Shown here: positions 7,696 through 15,739 of the stretch, one piece after another
How the letters are laid out: each line of letters begins with the position of its first letter
Position numbering within the stretch: position 1 is the stretch's first letter
Origin: Pelagicoccus sp.
GTDB lineage: Bacteria > Verrucomicrobiota > Verrucomicrobiia > Opitutales > Opitutaceae
Direction of reading: 5' to 3'
NCBI GenBank assembly: GCA_028284635.1
Contig: JANQRJ010000062.1
Location: forward strand, 1-40,175
DNA: 40,175 nt
The notes under the pieces: generated by a model
Told to the model about the DNA's origin: nothing
The model's input: the letters and a program-made list of their open reading frames with translations, nothing else
Databases searched by the model: none
Position numbers and translations under genes: made by a program

Positions 7696-8562
7696 CTAGC
7701 GCTGAATCAGATCCTCTATCGCTCGAGCAATCTCCTGCGGATCCGTCCAGGGAATGAAGTGATTCGCCTCCGGCAGCATGCGAAGCTCGACTTGGGCTCG
7801 CTCTAAGGCCTCCACCACATAGGCCGCATTTCCTGGCGGAACTAGCGAATCCTTTTCGCCCTGTATCACGATCGCGGGAGCGGCAATTTCGCCCAGCTCG
7901 GGTCGAAGGGCTTCGAGTTCCCTCCGATGGGGAAAGATCTCGTCGTTGCTGTTTCTCCAGGCGGTGGGCAGCAACCATCGAACGAGCGGAAACTTGCCTA
8001 CCCAGTTAAACCACCTGCGCTTTTCCAGCTCCGGATCCATGGATGGAGCAACCAATACTAGACCAGCTACCGCGTCGGGAAAATCCACCGCAAGGCGAGC
8101 GATCACTGGGCCGCCCAGGGAGTGACCAACCCAGATTGCAGGCATCGGAGCGCCGCTAGCTGCCACCGCATCGTGGATACGCTTGGCCTGCGCCATAAGG
8201 GATGGCTCGGCAGTCTTCGGTAAGCTTCGCCCGAAGCCAGGCCGATCCACCGCCGTCACCGCGTATCGGGAATTCAACGACGGCTCTACGAGAAAACCGA
8301 TGAAACTATCCCAGCTCCCAGGCGAACCGTGCACCAGAACGACAGAGGGACCAGTATGTTGCCCGGAGCGGGCCACGAATATCATTCCCTGGGCATCTTC
8401 GTGCCGGTAGAGCCGAGGTTGCGGCTGTCCCGCTTCGGCAAAGCGGCGAGCGACCTCCTTGTCCGTCATCTGAAAACTCATGCAACCGGAAAAGCCAACC
8501 GCTACCGACAGCATCGACAGAAAAGCCAGAGCGCCGCCGAGCAGCGCCCAGCGTTTGCCCAT
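7696..8562 (-). CDS. Alpha/beta hydrolase, predicted lipoprotein
   Basis: The protein has 288 residues from the ATG at 8562, which begins 1 nt after the stop codon of the upstream gene; a longer in-frame start at 8589 would overlap that gene. The N-terminal hydrophobic stretch ends VGFSGC, a lipobox-like site. The alpha/beta hydrolase fold is clear: oxyanion region VLVHGSPGSWD, nucleophile Ser in GHSLGG, acid Asp in GEKDSLVPP and His in EANHF. The substrate is not evident. Tight coupling with the DUF3347 protein and CusA suggests co-expression during copper or silver stress, but a direct role in metal handling is not shown. Confidence 0.88.
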   Translation of the reverse strand: MGKRWALLGGALAFLSMLSVAVGFSGCMSFQMTDKEVARRFAEAGQPQPRLYRHEDAQGMIFVARSGQHTGPSVVLVHGSPGSWDSFIGFLVEPSLNSRYAVTAVDRPGFGRSLPKTAEPSLMAQAKRIHDAVAASGAPMPAIWVGHSLGGPVIARLAVDFPDAVAGLVLVAPSMDPELEKRRWFNWVGKFPLVRWLLPTAWRNSNDEIFPHRRELEALRPELGEIAAPAIVIQGEKDSLVPPGNAAYVVEALERAQVELRMLPEANHFIPWTDPQEIARAIEDLIQR

Positions 8563-8563
8563 A

Positions 8564-9190
8564 CTACGCTTTGGCGCCAGACTTCTCACATTTATCGCAA
8601 TCCTCGCAGCTTACGCAATCCTTGCATTCGCCTTGCGTGCAGCAACAAGCGGTTTTTTCGCCAGCTTCGTAAGTCGACGCAAGCATTCCACAGGTCAACA
8701 TGGAGGCTCCAAAATAGGGGTTGCGCAGGTCCTTGCTCGACTGCAGCCAGGCCGCGCCAGTGTTGTCGAAAGCCATCGGGCAGCGCATCTTGTAGACGGC
8801 CTGCGCATGACTGCCACCCTTCTCCATCTTGGCCACCAGGCCATCCGACCAGTCCTTGAATGCCAGCCGGGCAGCCGAGATGTCTTCAGCCTTTGCGATA
8901 GCCTGCACTCCGGCAAGCTCCTGAGAGCAGCAGTTGGCGCTCTTCGCCGAGCAAGACATCGATTCAACGGCGGCAAGCATTGCCTTCGCTCCAGCCCGAG
9001 CGGTTGCGAGATCGTCGTTCGCCAGAGCCACCTGCGTCTGGAAGTAGCTTTCGAGCTGGGCTCCCGAACAGGAGCCCTTTTTGGCGTAATCGTGGTCGGC
9101 ATTGGCGCCTGCGCCGCAGCCGCCACAGCGCGCGTGAAGATTGGATACAGCCGCAAAGGCTAGAATGAGTCCGACTATCTGTTTTTTCAT
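8564..9190 (-). CDS. Exported DUF3347-domain protein with Cys-rich tail
   Basis: The 208-residue protein has a signal peptide (cleavage after LHA near residue 20). The mature N-terminus then carries a CGGC pair. The body matches the DUF3347 pattern, ending in KMRCPMAF, AAWLQS and RNPYFGASMLTCG, the domain also found at the end of the CusB-like adaptor next door. The last 30 residues hold nine or so Cys (CCCTQGECKDC, CEDCDKC), an obvious site for soft metals. I infer a periplasmic Cu(I)/Ag(I) buffer or chaperone delivering metal to the pump. The start codon overlaps the cusA stop by 4 nt (ATGA), so it is translationally coupled to cusA. Confidence 0.87.
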   Translation of the reverse strand: MKKQIVGLILAFAAVSNLHARCGGCGAGANADHDYAKKGSCSGAQLESYFQTQVALANDDLATARAGAKAMLAAVESMSCSAKSANCCSQELAGVQAIAKAEDISAARLAFKDWSDGLVAKMEKGGSHAQAVYKMRCPMAFDNTGAAWLQSSKDLRNPYFGASMLTCGMLASTYEAGEKTACCCTQGECKDCVSCEDCDKCEKSGAKA

Positions 9191-12100
9191 AACGATGTTT
9201 CTAGGGGTTTGGTTTTAGACGTTCGTTTCAACTTAAGTTCCTCTACGAGACAGTAAAGCGTCGGCGCGAAGAAAACGGTGCAGACGGCGAAGAGCATGCC
9301 GCCGAATATGGGCAAGGCCATGGGCTGCATCACGTCCGATCCCCGTCCCGTCGAGGTCATGATTGGCAGCAGGGCCAAGAATGTAGTGGCGCTCGTCATC
9401 ATTGCAGGCCGGATGCGTCTGACGCCGGCCTCGACGACCGCGCGGCGGATTTCACTTGCATTGCTAGGACTTCGCTCGGCGAACACCTGCCGCAGGTAGG
9501 TGCAGATCAGTACTCCATCGTCCGTCGCAATGCCAAACAAGGCGAGAAAGCCGACCCATACCGCCACGCTGAGGTTGATCGTCTTGACCTGAAAGAGCTC
9601 CCGCATCTCGCTTCCGAGGAAACTGAAGTCCAAAAACCAGTCCTGCCCGTAAAGCCACAGCAGAACGAAACCGCCCGACCAGGCGAAAAACACGCCGGAA
9701 AAGACGATGAATGTCGTACCGACGCTACGAAACTGCAGATAGATCAAGATCCAGATCGCAATCAAGGCGACGGGCAAGACGAGACGCAGAGTCTTAGCCG
9801 CTCGCACCTGGTTCTGATAGGCGCCCGCAAATTCGTAGCGGACGCCTTGCGGCAAGACCAGTTCCCCGCTCGCCCGCTTCTCCCTCAGAACCTCAGCCAC
9901 CGTCTCGACGACCTCCACTTCCGCCAGACCGCTTTGCTTGTCGAACAAGACGTAGGAAAGCAGAAAGGAATTTTCGCTTCGGATCATCTGCGGCCCCCGC
10001 CGATAGGCAATGCTGGCAAGCTGCGTAATGGGAATTTGGGTACCGTCTGGAGACGCGATCAGAATCCGTTCCAATTCCTCGATCGAGTCTCGCCGTTCGC
10101 GCTGGTAGCGAACCCGAGCCGGATAGCGTTCGCGCCCCTCGATGGTCTGCATCACGCGCCGACCTCCGATAGCGACGTCGATCGCGTCCTGAGCCTGCCG
10201 CATCGAAATCCCGTAGCGAGCGATGGCAGTCCGATCGATCTCGATCTCCAAATAGGGCTTGCCGACCGTCCGGTCCGCGAAAACCGTCTCGCGGCGCAAA
10301 ACCGGTATCCGCTGCAAAGCCTCTTCAAGCCGACGTCCCGCCTCGTCCAGCGTTTCCAAGTCCGGCCCGAAGATCTTGAGCCCCATCGGGGACCGCAAGC
10401 CGCTCTGCAACATGATGCGACGCGTCTCGATAGGCTGCAGCTTGGGGGCCGAGGTTACCCCCGGCATTCTCGCCACCCGCTCTATTTCGTTCCAGATATC
10501 TTCCGCGCTACGAACCTCGTCACGCCACTGGCGAAAGGGACTACCGTGATCGTCGAGCACGAGCTCGCCATGCGCATCGCGTTCGAATTCCCCCAAAACC
10601 TCGTTCCAAGCAAAGCGTAGGATCCGCCCCTGATCGTCTTGCTTGTATTCGGATTTGTAGGTCACCACGGTTTCGATCATGGAGAGCGGAGCTGGATCGA
10701 GAGCGCTTTCCACCCGTCCAACCTTGCCAACCACATCCTCGACCTCAGGCAAGGCCTGGATCGCCTGATTTTGCAATGAGAGAACTTCGGTAGCAATGCC
10801 GATCGAGGCATGGGACATCACACTCGGCATGAACAGAAAAGCGCCTTCGTCCAGAGCCGGCATAAACTCGCGCCCAAGACCCGGAAAACGTTCCGCAGAC
10901 GCCTTCCAGAAATCCGTTCGTTTGATCGCATCCGGAGCGAAGGCGAAAACCTTGCTCCAGCCAAGCCAGACCAGGACGCCCGAAAAAAGGGCAGCAAAAC
11001 AGAAGGTCAAGAACATCGCCTTGCGTTCCAGTATCCAAGCCATGATTACGGAATACCAGCGCACCAGAAGCCGAGAGAGCAGCACGCCGCCGCCAAGAAG
11101 CAGCAGCGTGAAAACCACGTTCGACAGATCGGCATGCGGCCCCAACGGCTCCCAGTCCAAAGCGAGCAGAACGCCGAGAGCGATCGCCACGAGGATAGTT
11201 GCCACGCGCTTGAAAAAGCGGCCGCCAAACCTGTTTCCAAGGTAGGGCCGGACCGCCGGGCCGGCCGCATCGGCCTGTTTTTCTCCTGCAACGCGGCCGG
11301 CCCGGCGGTCCGGCCCTACCTTGGCGTTCTCACGAACGCGGCTACGGAAAAGCCTTCCGCTTCCAAAAAACGTATACGCCAGGGCAGGCACCACGGTCAG
11401 AGCAAGCAATATGCTGCCCAGGAGGGTGAAGGTCTTGGTGAAGGCCAGCGGTCGAAACAGCCGTCCCTCCTCAGCTACCATCGTAAAGACCGGCAGAAAG
11501 CTCACCACGGTCGTCAGCACTGCCGTCAGGATAGCCCCGCTCACCTCCGTACTGGCCTTGAAAATCACGCGACGCCGGGACTCCTCCTCGGGGGACTCCT
11601 CGAGCCGTCGCATGCAATTCTCCACCAGAACGACCGCTAGATCGACGATCGTGCCGATCGCGATGGCGATGCCAGACAAGGCGACAACATTGGCATCCAC
11701 TCCAAACAGGCTCATCGCCACAAAGGCGGTCAATACGGCAAGCGGCAACACGCTGGAAATAAGCGCCGCGCTTCGCAGTCGCATAACCATGAGCAGCACC
11801 ACAAATCCAGTAACCAAAATCTGGTGACGCAAAGCGATCTCCAACGTATCCAAGGTCTCCCCGATCAGGACGCTGCGATCGTAGAACGGCACGATCTTCA
11901 ATCGACTCACCCGACCGTCGGCCAGAGTCTTGCTCGGCAAGCCCGGCTCGATACGCTCGATCTGCTGCTTCACCCGCTGGATCGTCTCTAGAGGATTCGC
12001 TCCGAAACGGGCCACCACAACGCCGCCCACCGCCTCAACCCCACCCTTGTCCAGCACCCCACGGCGCGTAGCCGGACCAAGCTCTACCTCCGCCAATTGC

Positions 12101-12930
12101 TCCAGAGTCACCGGCACGCCATCCCGCTCCATCACAACCGCCTGGCGCAGATCCTCCAGGCTGCGGACGAAGCCTAAGCCCCGTATCAGATACTCGACCT
12201 GATTGATTTCGATAGTCTTGGCTCCGACCTCGTGGTTGCTGTCCCGCACAGCCTGGTATACCTGCTGTAGGGTAACGCCGAATACACGCAGAGCGTCAGG
12301 ATCCACATCCACTTGATACTCCTTGACGAAGCCGCCAACCGAGGCCACCTCCGACACGCCTTCCACCGCCTGCAGGGCATAGCGCGCCTGCCAATCCTGC
12401 ACGCTGCGCAGCTCCTCGAGATCCCAACCACCGGTGGGATTTCCTGCTTCGTCCCGACCTTCAATGGTATACCAGAACACCTGGCCCAAAGCCGTGGCAT
12501 CCGGACCCAGCCGAGGTTGCACGCCCGAGGGCAAGGCGTCCTGAGGCAGACTGGCGAGCTTTTCCAGAATCCGACTGCGCGACCAGTAGAACTCAACCGA
12601 GTCGTCGAAAATCACGTAGATCGAAGAGAAACCGAAACTCGAGCTGCTGCGAATCGACTTCACTCCGGGCAAGCCAAGCAGAGCGCTGGTCAGCGGGTAA
12701 GTGATCTGGTCTTCGACGTCCTGCGGCGAGTGGCCATCCCACTGCGTGAATACGATCTGCTGGTTGTCGCCCGTGTCCGGAATCGCATCGACCGCCACCG
12801 GCCGCCGCTCAATCCAGTCGAGCTTCCAGTCGAACGGAGCCACGACCAGACCCCACCCAACAAGCAGAAGAGCGAGCAAGCCGACGATCAGCCGGTTCTC
12901 CAGGCAGAACTTTACGACGCGGTCAGTCAT
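9187..12930 (-). CDS. cusA: CusA-like heavy-metal RND efflux pump (Cu(I)/Ag(I))
   Basis: This is a 1247-residue inner-membrane RND transporter that exports metal with proton influx. The TM4 segment GIAIAIGTIVDLAVVLVEN keeps the proton-relay Asp (D430) and Glu (E437). The three Met of the copper-binding triad of E. coli CusA are present at M701 (FLFMPSV), M751 (PLSMIET) and M840 (RRIMLQSG). This supports monovalent copper/silver rather than zinc or cobalt. It is about 200 residues longer than E. coli CusA. Part of this is a soluble insert near 757-805, and part is an in-frame REP-derived insertion at about residues 530-564 in the cytoplasmic stretch after TM6. cusB lies upstream, separated by a 204-bp nested hairpin. 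No outer-membrane factor gene is in the window. Confidence 0.95.
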   Translation of the reverse strand: MTDRVVKFCLENRLIVGLLALLLVGWGLVVAPFDWKLDWIERRPVAVDAIPDTGDNQQIVFTQWDGHSPQDVEDQITYPLTSALLGLPGVKSIRSSSSFGFSSIYVIFDDSVEFYWSRSRILEKLASLPQDALPSGVQPRLGPDATALGQVFWYTIEGRDEAGNPTGGWDLEELRSVQDWQARYALQAVEGVSEVASVGGFVKEYQVDVDPDALRVFGVTLQQVYQAVRDSNHEVGAKTIEINQVEYLIRGLGFVRSLEDLRQAVVMERDGVPVTLEQLAEVELGPATRRGVLDKGGVEAVGGVVVARFGANPLETIQRVKQQIERIEPGLPSKTLADGRVSRLKIVPFYDRSVLIGETLDTLEIALRHQILVTGFVVLLMVMRLRSAALISSVLPLAVLTAFVAMSLFGVDANVVALSGIAIAIGTIVDLAVVLVENCMRRLEESPEEESRRRVIFKASTEVSGAILTAVLTTVVSFLPVFTMVAEEGRLFRPLAFTKTFTLLGSILLALTVVPALAYTFFGSGRLFRSRVRENAKVGPDRRAGRVAGEKQADAAGPAVRPYLGNRFGGRFFKRVATILVAIALGVLLALDWEPLGPHADLSNVVFTLLLLGGGVLLSRLLVRWYSVIMAWILERKAMFLTFCFAALFSGVLVWLGWSKVFAFAPDAIKRTDFWKASAERFPGLGREFMPALDEGAFLFMPSVMSHASIGIATEVLSLQNQAIQALPEVEDVVGKVGRVESALDPAPLSMIETVVTYKSEYKQDDQGRILRFAWNEVLGEFERDAHGELVLDDHGSPFRQWRDEVRSAEDIWNEIERVARMPGVTSAPKLQPIETRRIMLQSGLRSPMGLKIFGPDLETLDEAGRRLEEALQRIPVLRRETVFADRTVGKPYLEIEIDRTAIARYGISMRQAQDAIDVAIGGRRVMQTIEGRERYPARVRYQRERRDSIEELERILIASPDGTQIPITQLASIAYRRGPQMIRSENSFLLSYVLFDKQSGLAEVEVVETVAEVLREKRASGELVLPQGVRYEFAGAYQNQVRAAKTLRLVLPVALIAIWILIYLQFRSVGTTFIVFSGVFFAWSGGFVLLWLYGQDWFLDFSFLGSEMRELFQVKTINLSVAVWVGFLALFGIATDDGVLICTYLRQVFAERSPSNASEIRRAVVEAGVRRIRPAMMTSATTFLALLPIMTSTGRGSDVMQPMALPIFGGMLFAVCTVFFAPTLYCLVEELKLKRTSKTKPLETSL
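11239..11345. repeat. D1+C3 REP composite inserted in frame inside cusA
   Basis: A perfect 30-bp inverted repeat (11239-11268 and 11293-11322) with a 24-nt loop forms a D-type pair (AAGGTAGGGCCGGACCGC...). It is followed at once by a C-type unit (CGTTCTCACGAACGCGGCTAC, ending 11345). The same D-then-C order, orientation and spacing occurs at 25795-25897. Here it is translated as part of cusA: the codons give RSRVRENA from C and KVGPDRRAGR ... GPAVRPYL from D, with no stop or frame change. Confidence 0.9.
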
Positions 12931-12935
12931 GAGGG

Positions 12936-13114
12936 GTAGCGCGGAGCTTTCGAAGTCGGGTCGTAGCTCGAAGAGCGAAGCCTGAAGCCCGCGTCCGCGA
13001 TTCTCTCATCATTCTCATCCTCTTCTTCATCCTCATCCCATGATAAAGATGAGGATGAAGAATAGGATGAGGATAAACAAACCATTGCGGCCGCGGGCTG
13101 AAGCTCCGCGCTAC
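12936..13114. repeat. A-type REP pair A4 enclosing hairpin P1, between cusB and cusA
   Basis: The outer arms are GTAGCGCGGAGCTTTCG at 12936 and ...GGGCTGAAGCTCCGCGCTAC ending 13114. The left arm is enlarged by a short insertion with CGAAG repeats. The loop holds the complete P1 hairpin. On the mRNA this nested structure fills nearly all of the cusB-cusA gap and ends 5 nt before the cusA start codon. Confidence 0.8.
13014..13071. repeat. P-type hairpin P1
   Basis: 24-bp arms (13014-13037, 13048-13071) with one mismatch and a 10-nt loop. The arm on the cusB mRNA side is pyrimidine-rich (CTCATCC, TTCTTCATCCTCATC) and the second is purine-rich. The loop text GATAAAGATGAGGATGAAG is shared with P6. 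It starts 63 nt after the cusB stop. Confidence 0.85.
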
Positions 13115-13134
13115 GGTTCGACCATCGCCCTTCA

Positions 13135-14916
13135 TCAGTACCTCCTCACCTCCGTACCGCAGCTCAGCATGCTTGCTCCGAAGTAGGGATTTCGCAGAGT
13201 CGCATCGCTCTGCAGCCAATCGGCTCCACGATCTGGATACACCATGGGGCAATTCATTCGCCACAGATCTTCTTCGAAAGCCGCCGGATCTCGCTCCACC
13301 GATTCGATCAGGGCTGCGCTTAGGATCTCGAAGTGCGGACGACGCATCTCTTCGATTCCATCAGCGGACTCTATGCCATGCAGACTGGAGTCCAATGGCG
13401 AGTCATGCCCCAGCAGCTCATGCAGGGCAACGGCGTTCTCTCGGGCCGCTGCGGCGTCATCCGCAGCGAGAGCGTCCTGAATTTTCAGATACAGCGGCAG
13501 GATGGAGCGAGCGGTTTCGAGATCGAGCTCGTCGAGGCTTTCGAGAGGCGAGGAGGACTGCATCATGCTCGACAAGCCTTGGATCTGCATGGCGCTATCG
13601 ATTTTGAAAGCGCCCCGAGAAACGACCTGCTCCCCTTCCTCAAGCCCCGAGACTACAGTGAAAACGTCGCCCGCCCGAGGTCCGATCACGATTTCTCGCC
13701 TTTCGTAGGCCGAACCGCTTTCCGATTTGGTCGCCACGTAGACCAAAGCTCGTTTGCCAGTGCGCAAAACAGCCGAAGTAGGCACCACTATCGGCGGCTC
13801 GGCGTCGGGATCGCTCACGTATCCAAGACTCTCGGCGGAAACCAGATCCATGCCACAAACGTCGCACTGGCCCGGCTCGTCCTTCACGATCTCGGGGTGC
13901 ATCGGGCTGATCCACTTGCCTGCATACTCGGGAGCGAATGCCAGACCGCCAGAGGCTAGACGAACGCTGGCCGTGGCGCGAACGAACATGCCCGGCTTCA
14001 GTCGTCCCGAATCATTGGATACATTGACACGGACGTGAGCCACTCGCGTCGCCATGTCCAGCTCCGGGGAAATGAAAGAGACCTTCCCCTCGAAGGTTTC
14101 TCCGGGATAGGCCTCTACGGTAAACGTGACGACCTGCCCCAATCGCAGCCATTTGAGATCGGACTCGTAGGCCTGCAGCATGAGCCAAAGCTGGGTCAGA
14201 TCGGCGATGCGGAACATGGTCGTGCCGGTATTCACATAGTCTCCTTCGCTGACCAGCTGGTCGATCACCACGCCTCCGACGGGAGCCTTGAGCTCGACCA
14301 GTTCGCTGGCTTCACCCGCCTGGATGATCTCTTCAACCTGCTCCTCAAGCAGATCCCACTGCAGGAGCTTCTGGCGGGCAGCCTGAACAAAGCGGCCCTC
14401 GGGATCGCGTTCGAAAGCGAGCAGGAGCTCCTTTTGGGCAGTGACCAGCTCTGGACTGTAGACGCGGGCAAGATGCTCTCCAAGGCCAACGCTGACGCCT
14501 TTGAAGTTGACGAACAGCTCGTCGATTCGAGCCGGAAAGCGAGCGGTCAGCGAACGGGTTCGTGTCTGGTCGAAGTCGATCGTCCCCGCCAGGCTGATAC
14601 GCTTTTCAGCTGGCCTCCTTTCGACAGCTACGGTTTCCACGCGAGCGCGCGCGGCGGCGGATTCGGAAAGCTCGAACTGCTGGAAGGAATCGGGATCGCC
14701 ACCCCCACCGCTCACGATCAGGTCCATGCCGCAAAGAGGACACTGACCGGACTCGGCAGAACGAATCTGCGGGTGCATGGAGCAGGTCCAAACCTGCTGT
14801 TCGGCAGCCCGAACGGCGGATGAGTCGGGCGGCGACCAAGGAGACGAACAACGTCCAAGCAGAAACGCCGCAACACTGACGAAGGCCGTAGCGATCCAAA
14901 TCTGGCTTTTCTTCAT
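13135..14916 (-). CDS. cusB: CusB-like periplasmic adaptor with two metal-binding domains and DUF3347
   Basis: This is a 593-residue membrane fusion protein linking the RND pump to the outer membrane. An N-terminal signal or anchor is followed by a heavy-metal-binding domain at about 42-66 (WTCSMHP ... CPLCGMDL). The barrel-sandwich/lipoyl and beta-barrel parts span about 105-325. Unusually, a second heavy-metal-binding domain is embedded at about 335-358 (WISPMHP ... CDVCGMDL). The C-terminus, about 465-590, is a DUF3347 domain ending RNPYFGASMLSCG. The same domain occurs in the separate protein at 8564-9190. The domain layout is that of copper/silver adaptors in Bacteroidetes-like and Verrucomicrobial genomes. 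The start ATG gives a normal basic-hydrophobic N-terminus. Confidence 0.94.
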   Translation of the reverse strand: MKKSQIWIATAFVSVAAFLLGRCSSPWSPPDSSAVRAAEQQVWTCSMHPQIRSAESGQCPLCGMDLIVSGGGGDPDSFQQFELSESAAARARVETVAVERRPAEKRISLAGTIDFDQTRTRSLTARFPARIDELFVNFKGVSVGLGEHLARVYSPELVTAQKELLLAFERDPEGRFVQAARQKLLQWDLLEEQVEEIIQAGEASELVELKAPVGGVVIDQLVSEGDYVNTGTTMFRIADLTQLWLMLQAYESDLKWLRLGQVVTFTVEAYPGETFEGKVSFISPELDMATRVAHVRVNVSNDSGRLKPGMFVRATASVRLASGGLAFAPEYAGKWISPMHPEIVKDEPGQCDVCGMDLVSAESLGYVSDPDAEPPIVVPTSAVLRTGKRALVYVATKSESGSAYERREIVIGPRAGDVFTVVSGLEEGEQVVSRGAFKIDSAMQIQGLSSMMQSSSPLESLDELDLETARSILPLYLKIQDALAADDAAAARENAVALHELLGHDSPLDSSLHGIESADGIEEMRRPHFEILSAALIESVERDPAAFEEDLWRMNCPMVYPDRGADWLQSDATLRNPYFGASMLSCGTEVRRY

Positions 14917-15105
14917 TTTGGAGAGGGTATTTGAAATCAGTACAGGTGTATCGAGAATTTAGGGATGGGGACGAAAGGCAGGCGTAATGCGGATCTCACA
15001 GGGCGGGACCTCGTCTGCGTAGGGCTGGCACTCGCGTCACGCCGCAGAGACCGAGAAGATTATGCCGTCTGCGGTCGCGGAACGAAGCGACGCGCTACGT
15101 CCGCT

Positions 15106-15501
15106 TCAAAGTGTCCAGACGCAATACGCCTGGGCCAGAGAAACCCCGACCAGACTATGAAGAGCGGTGACGTCAGTCGCTGGCAATGAGGCCGAAACGT
15201 CGCGCAAGACGGTCGCCTCCAAGAGATCGGCCGCAAAATGGCCCGAAGAGAAAGCGAGAGGCTTAGCCAACGAGAATCCAATTTCTCCGTCCATAATCTG
15301 GGACGACTTGGTCAGCTGGTGCGAACACTCCTCGGGCAGATCCTTTTCAGATTCGGCCGCATCGCTCGACTGAGAGCAGCACGAATACGCCCCAGAACTC
15401 CCAGTCGAACCGGTCTCCGAAGAAAACAGCTCGAGGCAGCAGCAAAGCGGATTCGCGATGCATAGCGCTAGGATCAGAACTGTGGACTTGAAGAGGTTCA
15501 T
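15106..15501 (-). CDS. Small exported Cys-rich protein at the head of the copper efflux cluster
   Basis: The protein has 131 residues from the ATG at 15501; the frame is open to 15549, but the signal peptide MNLFKSTVLILALCIANPL begins here. The mature part starts with a CCC run, and a further CC and single Cys appear near residues 41-60. The remainder is rich in Ser, Ala and Leu without a recognisable fold. I do not recognise the family. Its place as the first gene before cusB on the same strand, with about 190 bp between them, suggests a periplasmic metal-related or sensor role. That is context only. The 15502-15739 region upstream is the divergent promoter area, and I see no clear operator in it. 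Confidence 0.6.
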   Translation of the reverse strand: MNLFKSTVLILALCIANPLCCCLELFSSETGSTGSSGAYSCCSQSSDAAESEKDLPEECSHQLTKSSQIMDGEIGFSLAKPLAFSSGHFAADLLEATVLRDVSASLPATDVTALHSLVGVSLAQAYCVWTL

Positions 15502-15739
15502 CTTTTTCCGGACTGCAAAACAGACAATCAAGAACGCTCCGCAACGCAAGCTGCGTTCTGCCCTCGCCGCAATGTCGCCCGCAGGGTGTGATTCAAAGTA
15601 GTGGCATCGCTTCCAATCGTGCCACTCCCAACCACAGCGGAATAGATTCTGCTTGCCGCCATGCCTGCTTCATCCTTGAGAAGTAACGCCAATCGGCCTC
15701 CCAGCCGATGCTCAGAGATTCACCGCTCGATCCTAGACA

